A stretch of DNA of 24,097 nt from assembly GCA_965368085.1 (NCBI GenBank), contig CBDULP010000031.1:1-24097 (forward strand), in the 5' to 3' direction. The first letter of the stretch is position 1. Each line of letters starts with the position of its first letter. This document shows positions 14,258 through 21,725 of the stretch, one piece after another. Position numbers and translations under genes: made by a program. The stretch is from Peptoclostridium sp965368085 (GTDB lineage Bacteria; Bacillota; Clostridia; Peptostreptococcales; Peptostreptococcaceae). A model generated the notes under the pieces. It was not told the DNA's origin and did not search any database. It worked only from the letters and a program-made list of their open reading frames with translations.

Positions 14258-15637
14258 ATGTATATGTACGATACAATTGCAGCCATATCCTCAGCTCCGG
14301 GAGAGGGAGGAATAGGAATAATAAGAATAAGTGGCGACGATGCCCTTTCTATAAGCCAGGGCATATTCAAGGCTAAAAGCGGCAAGAAAATAGACGAGTA
14401 CAGTCCCAGGACAATGATATACGGACACATCTTCAGCGGTGAAGATGTTGTGGACGAGGCACTTGTGGTCTACATGAAAGGGCCAAACAGCTACACAAAG
14501 GAAGACGTAGTGGAGATAAACTGCCATGGTGGGTATGTATCGCTAAAGAGGATACTTCAGCTTATACTAAAAGGCGGAGCGAGAATATCAGAGCCCGGGG
14601 AGTTTACAAAGAGGGCCTTTTTAAACGGAAGGCTCGACCTTTCACAGGCAGAAGCTGTCATGGACGTTATAAGGGCGAGAACTGAATCAAGCCACAAGGA
14701 AGCCCAAAGACAGCTTGAGGGAAGTCTTTCGGGAAGTATAAAAGAACTTAGAATGAAGGTTTCTGAAATACTTGCACATGTGACTGTTTCACTGGATTTC
14801 CCTGAAGAGGACATAGAAGAAATTACAATGGGCGTTTTAAGGGAAAAGACTCAGGATCTCATTGACGAAATGGAGAAGCTGCAAAAAACTTCTCAAACAG
14901 GCAAAATACTAAGGGATGGACTTAAGACGGTAATAGTGGGAAAACCCAATGTGGGAAAATCGTCTTTGCTTAATGCGATGCTCAAAGAGGCAAGGGCCAT
15001 AGTGACTGACATTGCGGGAACGACAAGGGATATAATAGAGGAGTTCATAAGCGTCAGGGGGATACCGCTAAAGCTTATAGACACTGCAGGGATAAGGGAT
15101 ACCCATGACATAGTCGAGAGAATGGGCGTCGAAAGGACAAAGAGCATATTCGAGCAGGCAGACCTTATAATTCTCGTAATAGACTCATCGGTTCCACTTT
15201 CAAAAGAGGATATTGAGATAATGGATATGGCAAGGGGCAGAAACTGCATTGTGCTTATAAACAAGATAGACCTTGAGCCTGCCGTAAGCGAAGAAGAGAT
15301 AGTGCAGCACATGGGGAACAAGAAGATAATAAGGATATCGGCCCTTGAAAGCAGGGGAACTGAAGATATCGAAGATGAAATAGCAGACATGGTTTATTCG
15401 GGCGAGGTAAGCCAAAATTCAAATGTAATGCTGACGAATGTCAGACATATAGATGCGCTTCAAAAGTCCGTAGATTCTGCAAAGGAATGTTTAAACGGCA
15501 TAGATTCGGGAGTGCCTATGGATTTTGTAGAAATAGACCTTAAAAATGTATGGGACTACTTGGGCGAGATAACTGGCGAGACAGTGAGCGAAGAGCTTTT
15601 GGATGTAATATTCAGCCAGTTTTGCATAGGAAAGTAG
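14258..15637 (+). CDS. mnmE: tRNA uridine-5-carboxymethylaminomethyl synthesis GTPase MnmE
   Basis: K+-dependent GTPase of 459 residues that works with MnmG to modify U34 of certain tRNAs. The N-terminal folate-binding domain starts TIAAISSAPGEGGIGIIR. The G domain has GKPNVGKSS (about 226), DTAGIRDT (about 273) and NKID. The C-terminus ends in the catalytic CIGK motif. The ATG at 14258 follows AAGGTGA by 5 nt. Upstream in-frame starts overlap the terminator region and lack a ribosome site. mnmG begins 38 nt downstream. Confidence 0.97.
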   Translation: MYMYDTIAAISSAPGEGGIGIIRISGDDALSISQGIFKAKSGKKIDEYSPRTMIYGHIFSGEDVVDEALVVYMKGPNSYTKEDVVEINCHGGYVSLKRILQLILKGGARISEPGEFTKRAFLNGRLDLSQAEAVMDVIRARTESSHKEAQRQLEGSLSGSIKELRMKVSEILAHVTVSLDFPEEDIEEITMGVLREKTQDLIDEMEKLQKTSQTGKILRDGLKTVIVGKPNVGKSSLLNAMLKEARAIVTDIAGTTRDIIEEFISVRGIPLKLIDTAGIRDTHDIVERMGVERTKSIFEQADLIILVIDSSVPLSKEDIEIMDMARGRNCIVLINKIDLEPAVSEEEIVQHMGNKKIIRISALESRGTEDIEDEIADMVYSGEVSQNSNVMLTNVRHIDALQKSVDSAKECLNGIDSGVPMDFVEIDLKNVWDYLGEITGETVSEELLDVIFSQFCIGK

Positions 15638-15675
15638 AGTATAGTTTCACAAGGAACAAAGGAGGCATACAAAGT

Positions 15676-17550
15676 ATGAAATTTGACGCAGGAAGCTATG
15701 ACGTAGTAGTTGTAGGAGCTGGGCATGCGGGATGTGAAGCCGCGCTTGCATGTGCAAGGATGGGAAGTCCTACACTTTTGCTTACAATGTCGCTTGAGGC
15801 GATAGCATTAATGCCGTGCAACCCTTCAATAGGGGGGACTGGCAAAGGCCATCTTGTAAGGGAGATAGATGCCCTTGGCGGTGAAATGGCCATAAATACG
15901 GACAAGACACTTATACAAATGAGAATGCTCAATACTGCAAAGGGGCCGGCGGTACATTCCCTCAGGGCACAGTCGGACAAATACAAATATCATCAGGAAA
16001 TGAAAAAAACACTTGAAGAGCAGGAAAATCTGGACATAGTGATGGATGAGGCTGTGGAGCTTGTTTGTGAATGCTCGACTATAAAGGGTGTGCTTACAAA
16101 GCTTGGGGCGATTTACAGCGCAAAAGCTGTAATACTGTGTACTGGAGTATACTTGAGATCCAAGATATTCATAGGAGAAGTTGTATTTGAATCGGGGCCT
16201 CTCGGACTTATGGCCGCTAGCGAGCTTACAAACAGTCTAATGAGTCTGGGCGTCAAGCTGAGCAGATTCAAGACTGGAACTCCGGCAAGGGTCCACATGG
16301 ACAGTCTGGACTTTTCAAAGATGGAAATAGTCCATGGGGAACAAAGGCCTGAGCCATTTTCTCTCATGAATGACAGCTTGGAGTTCGAAGATCATCCATG
16401 CTATCTTGTAAGAACAAACCAGAAGACACATGACATAATAAATGAAAATCTTAAAAGATCTGCAATGTACGGCGGCCAGGTAGAGGGTGTCGGACCGAGA
16501 TACTGCCCGTCAATAGAAGATAAGGTGGTAAGATTTAGCGAAAAGCCTTCACATCAGTTTTTTGTGGAGCCCGAGGGAGAAAAGACCAAGGAGATGTATA
16601 TATCCGGGTTTTCAACAAGCCTTCCTTACGAGGTCCAGCTGGATATGTACAAGAGCGTAAAGGGTCTTGAAAACTGCAAGATGATGAGACCGGCATATGC
16701 AATAGAATACGACTGCATAGATCCAATGCAGCTGAAGCCAACTCTAGAGATGAAGGATATAGAAGGCATGTTCTCTGCAGGCCAGTTCAACGGAACCTCG
16801 GGATATGAGGAGGCGGCCGCGCAGGGGCTTATAGCCGGAATAAACGCAGTGCGTAAGATAAATGGAAAAGAGCCATTTGTACTGGACAGATCGGAAGCAT
16901 ATATAGGTGTTTTGATAGACGACCTTGTAACCAAGGGTACTAACGAGCCTTACAGGATAATGACATCAAGGGCTGAATACAGACTCCTTTTAAGACAGGA
17001 CAATGCGGACATTAGGCTTACGGAAAGAGGGCGTGAAGTAGGCCTTGTAAGCAGCGAGAGATATGAGAAGTTCCTTAAGAACAAGACTGACATCCAGATA
17101 GAAATGGACAGGCTCAAGTCAGATAAAGTATCTCCAAAAGATGTCAATGAATTGCTTGAAAAAGAGGGGTACTCCACTTTAAAGGCGACTATAAGTCTTT
17201 ATGATTTCCTGAAAAGGCCAGAGGTAGATTATGACATGCTCGAAAATATCGGCAAGTCATCAGATGCTCCAGACAGGGTGAAGAACCAGTGTAAGATTAC
17301 AATAAAATACGACGGATATATACAAAAGCAGCTAAAGCAGGTTGAACAGTTTAAAAAGCTTGAGAAAAAAAAGCTTCCACAGGATATCGACTATTCGAAC
17401 ATAGACGGGCTGAGACTGGAGGCAAGGCAAAAGCTTATGCAGATAAAGCCTGTTTCAATAGGTCAGGCGTCGAGGATATCGGGAGTTTCTCCGGCTGACA
17501 TATCAGTTCTCTTAATATATATGGAGAGCATGAAAAAAAGAGCAAAATAA
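15676..17550 (+). CDS. mnmG: tRNA uridine-5-carboxymethylaminomethyl modification enzyme MnmG (GidA)
   Basis: FAD-dependent partner of MnmE, 624 residues, normal length. The dinucleotide motif VVVGAGHAGCEAALA is at the N-terminus. Family blocks include NPSIGGTGKGHLVREIDALGG, AVHSLRAQSDK, GPRYCPSIEDK and GQFNGTSGYEEAAAQGL. The C-terminal region has the MnmE-interacting helices. The ATG at 15676 follows GGAGG with 10 nt spacing. A longer frame running back into mnmE has no supporting ribosome site. Confidence 0.98.
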   Translation: MKFDAGSYDVVVVGAGHAGCEAALACARMGSPTLLLTMSLEAIALMPCNPSIGGTGKGHLVREIDALGGEMAINTDKTLIQMRMLNTAKGPAVHSLRAQSDKYKYHQEMKKTLEEQENLDIVMDEAVELVCECSTIKGVLTKLGAIYSAKAVILCTGVYLRSKIFIGEVVFESGPLGLMAASELTNSLMSLGVKLSRFKTGTPARVHMDSLDFSKMEIVHGEQRPEPFSLMNDSLEFEDHPCYLVRTNQKTHDIINENLKRSAMYGGQVEGVGPRYCPSIEDKVVRFSEKPSHQFFVEPEGEKTKEMYISGFSTSLPYEVQLDMYKSVKGLENCKMMRPAYAIEYDCIDPMQLKPTLEMKDIEGMFSAGQFNGTSGYEEAAAQGLIAGINAVRKINGKEPFVLDRSEAYIGVLIDDLVTKGTNEPYRIMTSRAEYRLLLRQDNADIRLTERGREVGLVSSERYEKFLKNKTDIQIEMDRLKSDKVSPKDVNELLEKEGYSTLKATISLYDFLKRPEVDYDMLENIGKSSDAPDRVKNQCKITIKYDGYIQKQLKQVEQFKKLEKKKLPQDIDYSNIDGLRLEARQKLMQIKPVSIGQASRISGVSPADISVLLIYMESMKKRAK

Positions 17551-17637
17551 CAATGAGGACATGTCGGGGGCATATGTCTCCGACTATAAAAAAGTAATTG
17601 CAGCGGCTTGGCCGGCGTGTTGAAAGGAGGAATCTCT

Positions 17638-18357
17638 TTGAAGAATATAGATTATTTGAAAAAAGGTCTTGAAGAGGTTGGTTTGGATTCAAATGAGATT
17701 TGTGCATCGAAGCTTGAACGATATAAGGAGCTTCTCGTGGAGTGGAATGAAAAGATGAACCTGACCGCTATAACGGAGGATAAGGAAGTTTATATAAAGC
17801 ATTTTGTGGACTCGATTACATGCATGCTCACAGAGGAATTTGCAGATGGAAAGAGTGTTATAGACGTTGGAACAGGAGCCGGTTTTCCTGGACTTCCCCT
17901 TAAGATATATGACGAGAGCATAAAGCTTACACTTCTCGATTCACTGAAAAAGAGAATAGGATTCCTGCAGACTGTATGCAGTGAACTGGAGCTTCAAGAG
18001 GTTGAATTTGTACATGGAAGGGCAGAGGATTTCGGAAAAAATCCGGATTATAGGGAGCAGTACGATATTGCAGTTTCAAGGGCTGTGGCATCGCTTAACG
18101 TGCTTTTGGAATACTGCACACCTTTTTTAAAGGTCGGAGGAGTTTTTGTGTGTCAAAAGGGTCCTGCAGCAAGCGATGAACTGAAAGAGGCCTCAAAGGC
18201 CATAGACGTGCTTGGTCTCAGGCTAAAAAATCAAATAGAAGTCAAGCTGCCATTTATGGATATAACCCACTATATACTTGTATTTGAAAAAATTTCAAAT
18301 ACTCCATCAAAATATCCGCGAAAAGCCGGCATGCCTTCAAAAAAACCTATAGCGTAA
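17638..18357 (+). CDS. rsmG: 16S rRNA (guanine-527-N7)-methyltransferase RsmG (GidB)
   Basis: SAM-dependent methyltransferase of 239 residues that modifies G527 of 16S rRNA. Loss of this enzyme in other bacteria gives low-level streptomycin resistance. The SAM-binding motif IDVGTGAGFPG is at residues 75-85. WNEKMNLTAIT and the C-terminal YPRKAGMPSKKP are characteristic. It starts with TTG at 17638, 7 nt after AAGGAGG. The 87-nt gap after mnmG holds a possible weak hairpin (about 17555-17584) without a T-run. Confidence 0.96.
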   Translation: MKNIDYLKKGLEEVGLDSNEICASKLERYKELLVEWNEKMNLTAITEDKEVYIKHFVDSITCMLTEEFADGKSVIDVGTGAGFPGLPLKIYDESIKLTLLDSLKKRIGFLQTVCSELELQEVEFVHGRAEDFGKNPDYREQYDIAVSRAVASLNVLLEYCTPFLKVGGVFVCQKGPAASDELKEASKAIDVLGLRLKNQIEVKLPFMDITHYILVFEKISNTPSKYPRKAGMPSKKPIA

Positions 18358-18371
18358 TGGATTAAATGTAT

Positions 18372-18399
18372 TTAATAACAATAGTAGTTGGTTTATAAT
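18372..18399 (+). promoter_or_regulatory. Candidate noc promoter
   Basis: TTAATA (18372-18377), 16 nt, perfect TATAAT (18394-18399). The -35 matches 4 of 6 bases. It lies in the 96-nt gap between rsmG and noc. Confidence 0.45.
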
Positions 18400-18453
18400 A
18401 TATGTAGTGTATATTGTGAAAATTTAAAATTTAGTTTGTGAAAGAGGGATCTC

Positions 18454-19266
18454 ATGACGGACAAATTGATTGTTGAACTGCCTATAGAAAACATATTTCC
18501 GAATCCAAATCAGCCGAGAAAAAGCTTCAGCGAATCATCTCTTGAAGAGCTGGCAAGTTCCATAAAAGAATGCGGATTGATTCAGCCGATAACGGTGAGA
18601 AAGATTACGGATACAAGATACGAGCTAATAGCAGGTGAAAGAAGGCTTAGAGCTTCTAAAATGGCTGGGATTTCAAGCATAGCTTCAATTGTGACCACGG
18701 TCAGTGACGAATCATCTGCGGTATCGGCGCTCATAGAAAACATACAAAGGGAAAACCTGAATTTTATAGAGGAAGCATATGCATATCAAAACCTCATGAA
18801 TGAATACGAACTTACTCAAAAAGAGCTTTCGAAAAGGGTCGGAAAGAGTCAGTCCACAATAGCAAACAAGATAAGGACACTAAGGCTTCCAAAAGACATA
18901 ATACAGACTGTAGTTGACAACGGGCTTACAGAAAGGCATGCAAGGGCGCTTTTAAGGCTTCCGGATGACGGCCTTAAACATAAAGTACTTGAAACCGTGA
19001 TAAAAAATGACATGACAGTTAAAAAGACTGAGCAGCTCATATCGGATCTACTTAGCGACATTACAAAGACTTCTCAGGATGAAAAAGCAGAAGACCCTAA
19101 AAAGAAGAGCAAAAGAAACATAAGAGGATTCATAAACTTTAAGATATATACAAATACACTTAAAAACGCATACAAGGCAATATTAGATACAGGGATTGAT
19201 GCAAAATACGATGAAGTGGACAAGGGCGACCACGTTGAAATAGTTGTAAGAATACCAAAGCTTTAG
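18454..19266 (+). CDS. noc: Nucleoid occlusion protein Noc (ParB-like CTPase), short N-terminus
   Basis: ParB-superfamily CTP-dependent DNA clamp of 270 residues. It has the CTP box GERRLRAS (61-68), ENIQRENL (95-102) and a helix-turn-helix. Residues known to separate Noc from ParB sequence choice are of Noc type: Gln133 (GKSQS), Lys139 (ANK) and Arg161 (ERHARAL). The C-terminal dimer domain ends VVRIPKL, like Bacillus Noc (FTIRIPK). The protein begins directly at MTDKLIVELPIENIFPNPNQPR. The basic amphipathic helix that anchors Bacillus Noc to the membrane is absent, and an in-frame TGA 15 nt upstream of the ATG rules out a longer start. It follows rsmG as usual and is closed by a terminator. 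Confidence 0.88.
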   Translation: MTDKLIVELPIENIFPNPNQPRKSFSESSLEELASSIKECGLIQPITVRKITDTRYELIAGERRLRASKMAGISSIASIVTTVSDESSAVSALIENIQRENLNFIEEAYAYQNLMNEYELTQKELSKRVGKSQSTIANKIRTLRLPKDIIQTVVDNGLTERHARALLRLPDDGLKHKVLETVIKNDMTVKKTEQLISDLLSDITKTSQDEKAEDPKKKSKRNIRGFINFKIYTNTLKNAYKAILDTGIDAKYDEVDKGDHVEIVVRIPKL

Positions 19267-19277
19267 AGTTTAAATAG

Positions 19278-19311
19278 AAAATTACTGAAAACATCAGTAA
19301 TTTTTTATTTT
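19278..19311 (+). terminator. Terminator after noc
   Basis: ATTACTGA (19281-19288) pairs with TCAGTAAT (19294-19301) around AAACA, extended by A/T pairs and followed by TTTTTATTTT. It separates noc from parB. Confidence 0.85.
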
Positions 19312-19349
19312 GCTTAAAATAATTTTAAGGTTTTTTATTGAAAAATGGA

Positions 19350-19391
19350 TTAAACTATTTGTGAATTTTATGTATAATGAACTTATAAGTT
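19350..19391 (+). promoter_or_regulatory. parB promoter with palindrome at the start site
   Basis: An extended -10 (TG then TATAAT, 19373-19378) has only a weak -35 (TTAAAC, 19350-19355, 17 nt). A perfect 12-nt palindrome AACTTATAAGTT (19380-19391) begins 1 nt after the -10 and covers the likely start point, a typical operator position. No matching site was found at another promoter here. Confidence 0.5.
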
Positions 19392-19444
19392 AAAATAAAA
19401 TATTATTTAAAACACATCCGACGTTTTGACAAGGAGGTGAAAAC

Positions 19445-20236
19445 TTGGAACAAAGCGAGATAACATTGATTTCGGTTGAAGATATTTGCACAAATGATTT
19501 ACAGCCAAGAAAGAGTTTTGATGAAAAAAAACTTGAAGAGCTGTCGAATTCAATAATGAAGCATGGAATAATACAGCCTATAGTGGTTCAAAAAAAGACT
19601 GACAGGTTTATGATAGTTGCAGGTGAAAGACGATACAGGGCTTCGGTTATGGCTGGACTTGAAAAAATGCCCTGCGTAGTATGGGACGGCAAGTCGCCAA
19701 AAGTGATAATGGAAGTGGCTCTTATAGAAAACATACAAAGGGAGAACTTAAATCCGATAGAGGAAGCCCTTGCCTACAAGGAACTTTGTGAAAAATATGG
19801 ACTTACCCAGGAGAATGTAGCTGCCGCAGTTGGAAAAAGCAGGCCTTATATAGCCAATATGATACGGCTTTTAAACCTTTCAGATCAAGTGGTAGACATT
19901 TTAAGAAGTGGGAAGATATCCGCAGGGCATGGAAAGGCACTGCTTAAGCTCAAAAAAGGTCAAGATCAGATAGAGCTAGCCCAAAGAATAGAAAGGGAGG
20001 GTCTTTCTGTAAGGGTAACGGAAGAAATTATAAATGGTTTAATGTCGAAAAAAGAAAAGAATGACAAAAGAGGCAAGCCAGCAGATCCATTCATAAGAGA
20101 TATACAGGAAAATCTCATAAACATACTTGGAACAAAGGTCAGTATAAAAAATGGAAGTAAAAAAGGAAAAATTGAAATAGAATACTACAGTGAAGATGAG
20201 CTTGAACACATAGTCAATACAATAATGAAAGAATAG
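19445..20236 (+). CDS. parB: Chromosome partitioning protein ParB (Spo0J), lacking the ParA-activating N-terminus
   Basis: ParB-type CTPase clamp of 263 residues that should load at parS sites and recruit condensin. It has the CTP box GERRYRAS (60-67), ENIQRENL (95-102) and a helix-turn-helix with ParB-type specificity residues: Arg133 (GKSRP), Met139 and Gly161 (SAGHGKALL). The C-terminal dimer domain is typical (LGTKVSI..KGKIEIEYYSEDELEHI). It starts with TTG at 19445, 7 nt after GGAGG, and an in-frame TGA 18 nt upstream excludes extension. The usual basic GLGKGL-type motif that stimulates ParA is missing. The parA gene normally found just upstream is also missing. It is transcribed separately from noc. 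Confidence 0.9.
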   Translation: MEQSEITLISVEDICTNDLQPRKSFDEKKLEELSNSIMKHGIIQPIVVQKKTDRFMIVAGERRYRASVMAGLEKMPCVVWDGKSPKVIMEVALIENIQRENLNPIEEALAYKELCEKYGLTQENVAAAVGKSRPYIANMIRLLNLSDQVVDILRSGKISAGHGKALLKLKKGQDQIELAQRIEREGLSVRVTEEIINGLMSKKEKNDKRGKPADPFIRDIQENLINILGTKVSIKNGSKKGKIEIEYYSEDELEHIVNTIMKE

Positions 20237-20255
20237 GTGCGGTGAAGGGATACGG

Positions 20256-20281
20256 AACCTATGTTAAAGGTTGTTTTTTTT
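20256..20281 (+). terminator. Weak terminator after parB
   Basis: AACCT/AGGTT stem of 5 bp with a 7-nt loop, then G and seven T residues, 20 nt after the parB stop. The stem is short, so read-through into the next gene is possible. Confidence 0.5.
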
Positions 20282-20322
20282 ATGATGGATAAGTTATAAT
20301 CAAGGTAGCAAATTTAAATTTG
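20271..20322 (+). promoter_or_regulatory. Candidate promoter and palindromic operator of the XRE-TPR gene
   Basis: TTGTTT (20271-20276), 18 nt, perfect TATAAT (20295-20300). A perfect 14-nt palindrome CAAATTTAAATTTG (20309-20322) covers the expected start point and precedes the GGAGG. Autoregulation by the encoded helix-turn-helix protein is a reasonable inference, but the palindrome is pure A/T apart from its ends. Confidence 0.4.
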
Positions 20323-20333
20323 GAGGATAAGAT

Positions 20334-21635
20334 ATGGATATACTTACATTAGGCCAAAAAATAAAAAAGTTAAGAAAAGAAAAAAACATGACGCTAAAGG
20401 AGCTGGCGGGAAGCCGAGTTACAGCCGCTCAAATAAGCCATATAGAGAGAGATAAATCTTATCCGAGTCAGGACCTTCTTGAATATTTTTCTCAAAAACT
20501 AGACGTATCAGTTGATTACCTTGTGGAAAGCAAGGAGTCGCAAGTCAAAAAAATAAGTGAAGCACTCCTTTTAAAAGGTGAATATTACATAAAAAATAGC
20601 AAGCTGAAAAGTGCCAAGGATGAACTGACAAGGGTTATAGAATTGTGCAAGGAATATAGGGTATATTCCATATGTGCAAAGGCCAAGTTTTTGATGTCCA
20701 GTGTCTACAAAGATGAGGGCGAATATACAATGGCTGCAAGCATGCTTGAAAAAAGCCTTATACTCAACATAAAGACATCCAATATCAAAGGGTCTCTCAA
20801 CTGCTATATGGAACTTGGAAGGATATACATGCTTCAAAAATGCTATAAGCCTGCAATGGATAAGTTCCTTCAGGGAAAAAACTTTCTTTCCGACAGCAAT
20901 ATAGTAAATTATGAAATAGAAAGGCTTTTGTACATAAATATATCATACTGCAGCATGGAACTTGGAGACTATGAAGAAGCCCTGTACTACTCTAAAAAAG
21001 CGGACGACATAGAAGAAAAAATGAAAGATTACAGACACAAGGGAAACAGCCTCTTCCTTTTGGGAAACAAGTATTTGAACGAAGGGGATTACATAAAGGC
21101 AAAGAAATACTTCTCGAGGGCACTGGACGTGTTCAGAGAGTATGAGAAGAAGAGCGAACAGGCAAAGACATATGCTGTAATGTCATACATATACAAAAAA
21201 CTTGAACAATATCCGGAATCAATAGAAAAAATCGAAAAAGCATATGAGCTCAGAAGAGATTCTCAGGACAAGGAGCTTGTACATATAATATTCGACTATA
21301 TAAATGTTCTTCTTTCAAGCGGAGGCATGGACGAAGCCAAGCAACTGAGCAAAGAGGCACTTTCTATATCCATAAAGATAAAAGACAAGGTTCTTGAAGC
21401 CAGGTCTATAAAATACTATGCAAAGGTAAGCAAGAGCCAGGGAGAGATAGATATAGCCCTAGAGAACATGCAAAGAGGCATAGAGCTTCTTGAAAAGTAT
21501 GGAGATAAGAAAGAGCTTGCAGACAACTATTTTGAGCTTGCTGAAATATACTCTGAAGTATCAAGTGAAAAAGAACTTGAATACTATTCAAAAGGAGTAA
21601 AGATATACAAGGAACTGGAAATAATAGGTAATTAG
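20334..21635 (+). CDS. XRE-family helix-turn-helix regulator with TPR repeats (RRNPP-like)
   Basis: Protein of 433 residues with an N-terminal XRE/Cro-type helix-turn-helix (about 7-63: LGQKIKKLRKEKNMTLKELAG, AAQISHIERDKSYPS). A long array of tetratricopeptide repeats fills about residues 75-430, with repeated segments such as LGDYEEALYYSKKA, EGDYIKAKKYFSRAL and QGEIDIALENMQRGIELLEKY. This is the architecture of RRNPP regulators (PlcR, NprR and relatives), whose TPR groove binds short signalling peptides. No peptide precursor gene is visible nearby: only 90 nt follow before the next gene. The ligand and targets are unknown, and it could equally bind a protein partner. It has its own promoter and a strong terminator. 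Placement beside parB is unusual for a regulator of this type. Confidence 0.8.
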   Translation: MDILTLGQKIKKLRKEKNMTLKELAGSRVTAAQISHIERDKSYPSQDLLEYFSQKLDVSVDYLVESKESQVKKISEALLLKGEYYIKNSKLKSAKDELTRVIELCKEYRVYSICAKAKFLMSSVYKDEGEYTMAASMLEKSLILNIKTSNIKGSLNCYMELGRIYMLQKCYKPAMDKFLQGKNFLSDSNIVNYEIERLLYINISYCSMELGDYEEALYYSKKADDIEEKMKDYRHKGNSLFLLGNKYLNEGDYIKAKKYFSRALDVFREYEKKSEQAKTYAVMSYIYKKLEQYPESIEKIEKAYELRRDSQDKELVHIIFDYINVLLSSGGMDEAKQLSKEALSISIKIKDKVLEARSIKYYAKVSKSQGEIDIALENMQRGIELLEKYGDKKELADNYFELAEIYSEVSSEKELEYYSKGVKIYKELEIIGN

Positions 21636-21660
21636 ACCCTTATATAAGGGTCTTTTGTTT
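21635..21660 (+). terminator. Strong terminator after the XRE-TPR gene
   Basis: A perfect 18-nt palindrome GACCCTTATATAAGGGTC (21635-21652) is followed by TTTTGTTT. It begins at the last base of the stop codon. Confidence 0.88.
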
Positions 21661-21725
21661 ATAAGGCATGTGTGAGGTATGAACGTCCATACATATTATA
21701 AATCCCGAAAGGAAGAGTAAACGGA

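Noticed and set aside
14785..14792. Perfect parS half-site TGTTTCAC inside mnmE
   Set aside because: The second half-site is absent and the sequence is coding, so it is most likely chance.
15643..15658. parS-like sequence between mnmE and mnmG (AGTTTCACAAGGAACA)
   Set aside because: It matches TGTTTCACGTGAAACA at only 12 of 16 positions and the central CACGTG is broken. No canonical parS was found by eye anywhere in the window.
15550..15675. Longer mnmG reading frame starting inside mnmE
   Set aside because: The extension has no ribosome site and overlaps the conserved mnmE C-terminus. The ATG at 15676 has a good GGAGG.
17555..17584. Terminator between mnmG and rsmG
   Set aside because: Short competing stems (GAGGACAT/ATGTCTC or GTCGG/CCGAC) exist but no T-run follows on the plus strand.
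19212..19232. CCACGTTGAAAT near the end of noc, parS-like core
   Set aside because: An extra base breaks the palindrome, and only one half resembles the site.
19267..19444. Possible parA remnant in the noc-parB gap
   Set aside because: The 178 nt hold a terminator, a promoter and AT-rich sequence, with no Walker-type coding trace in any frame I could read.
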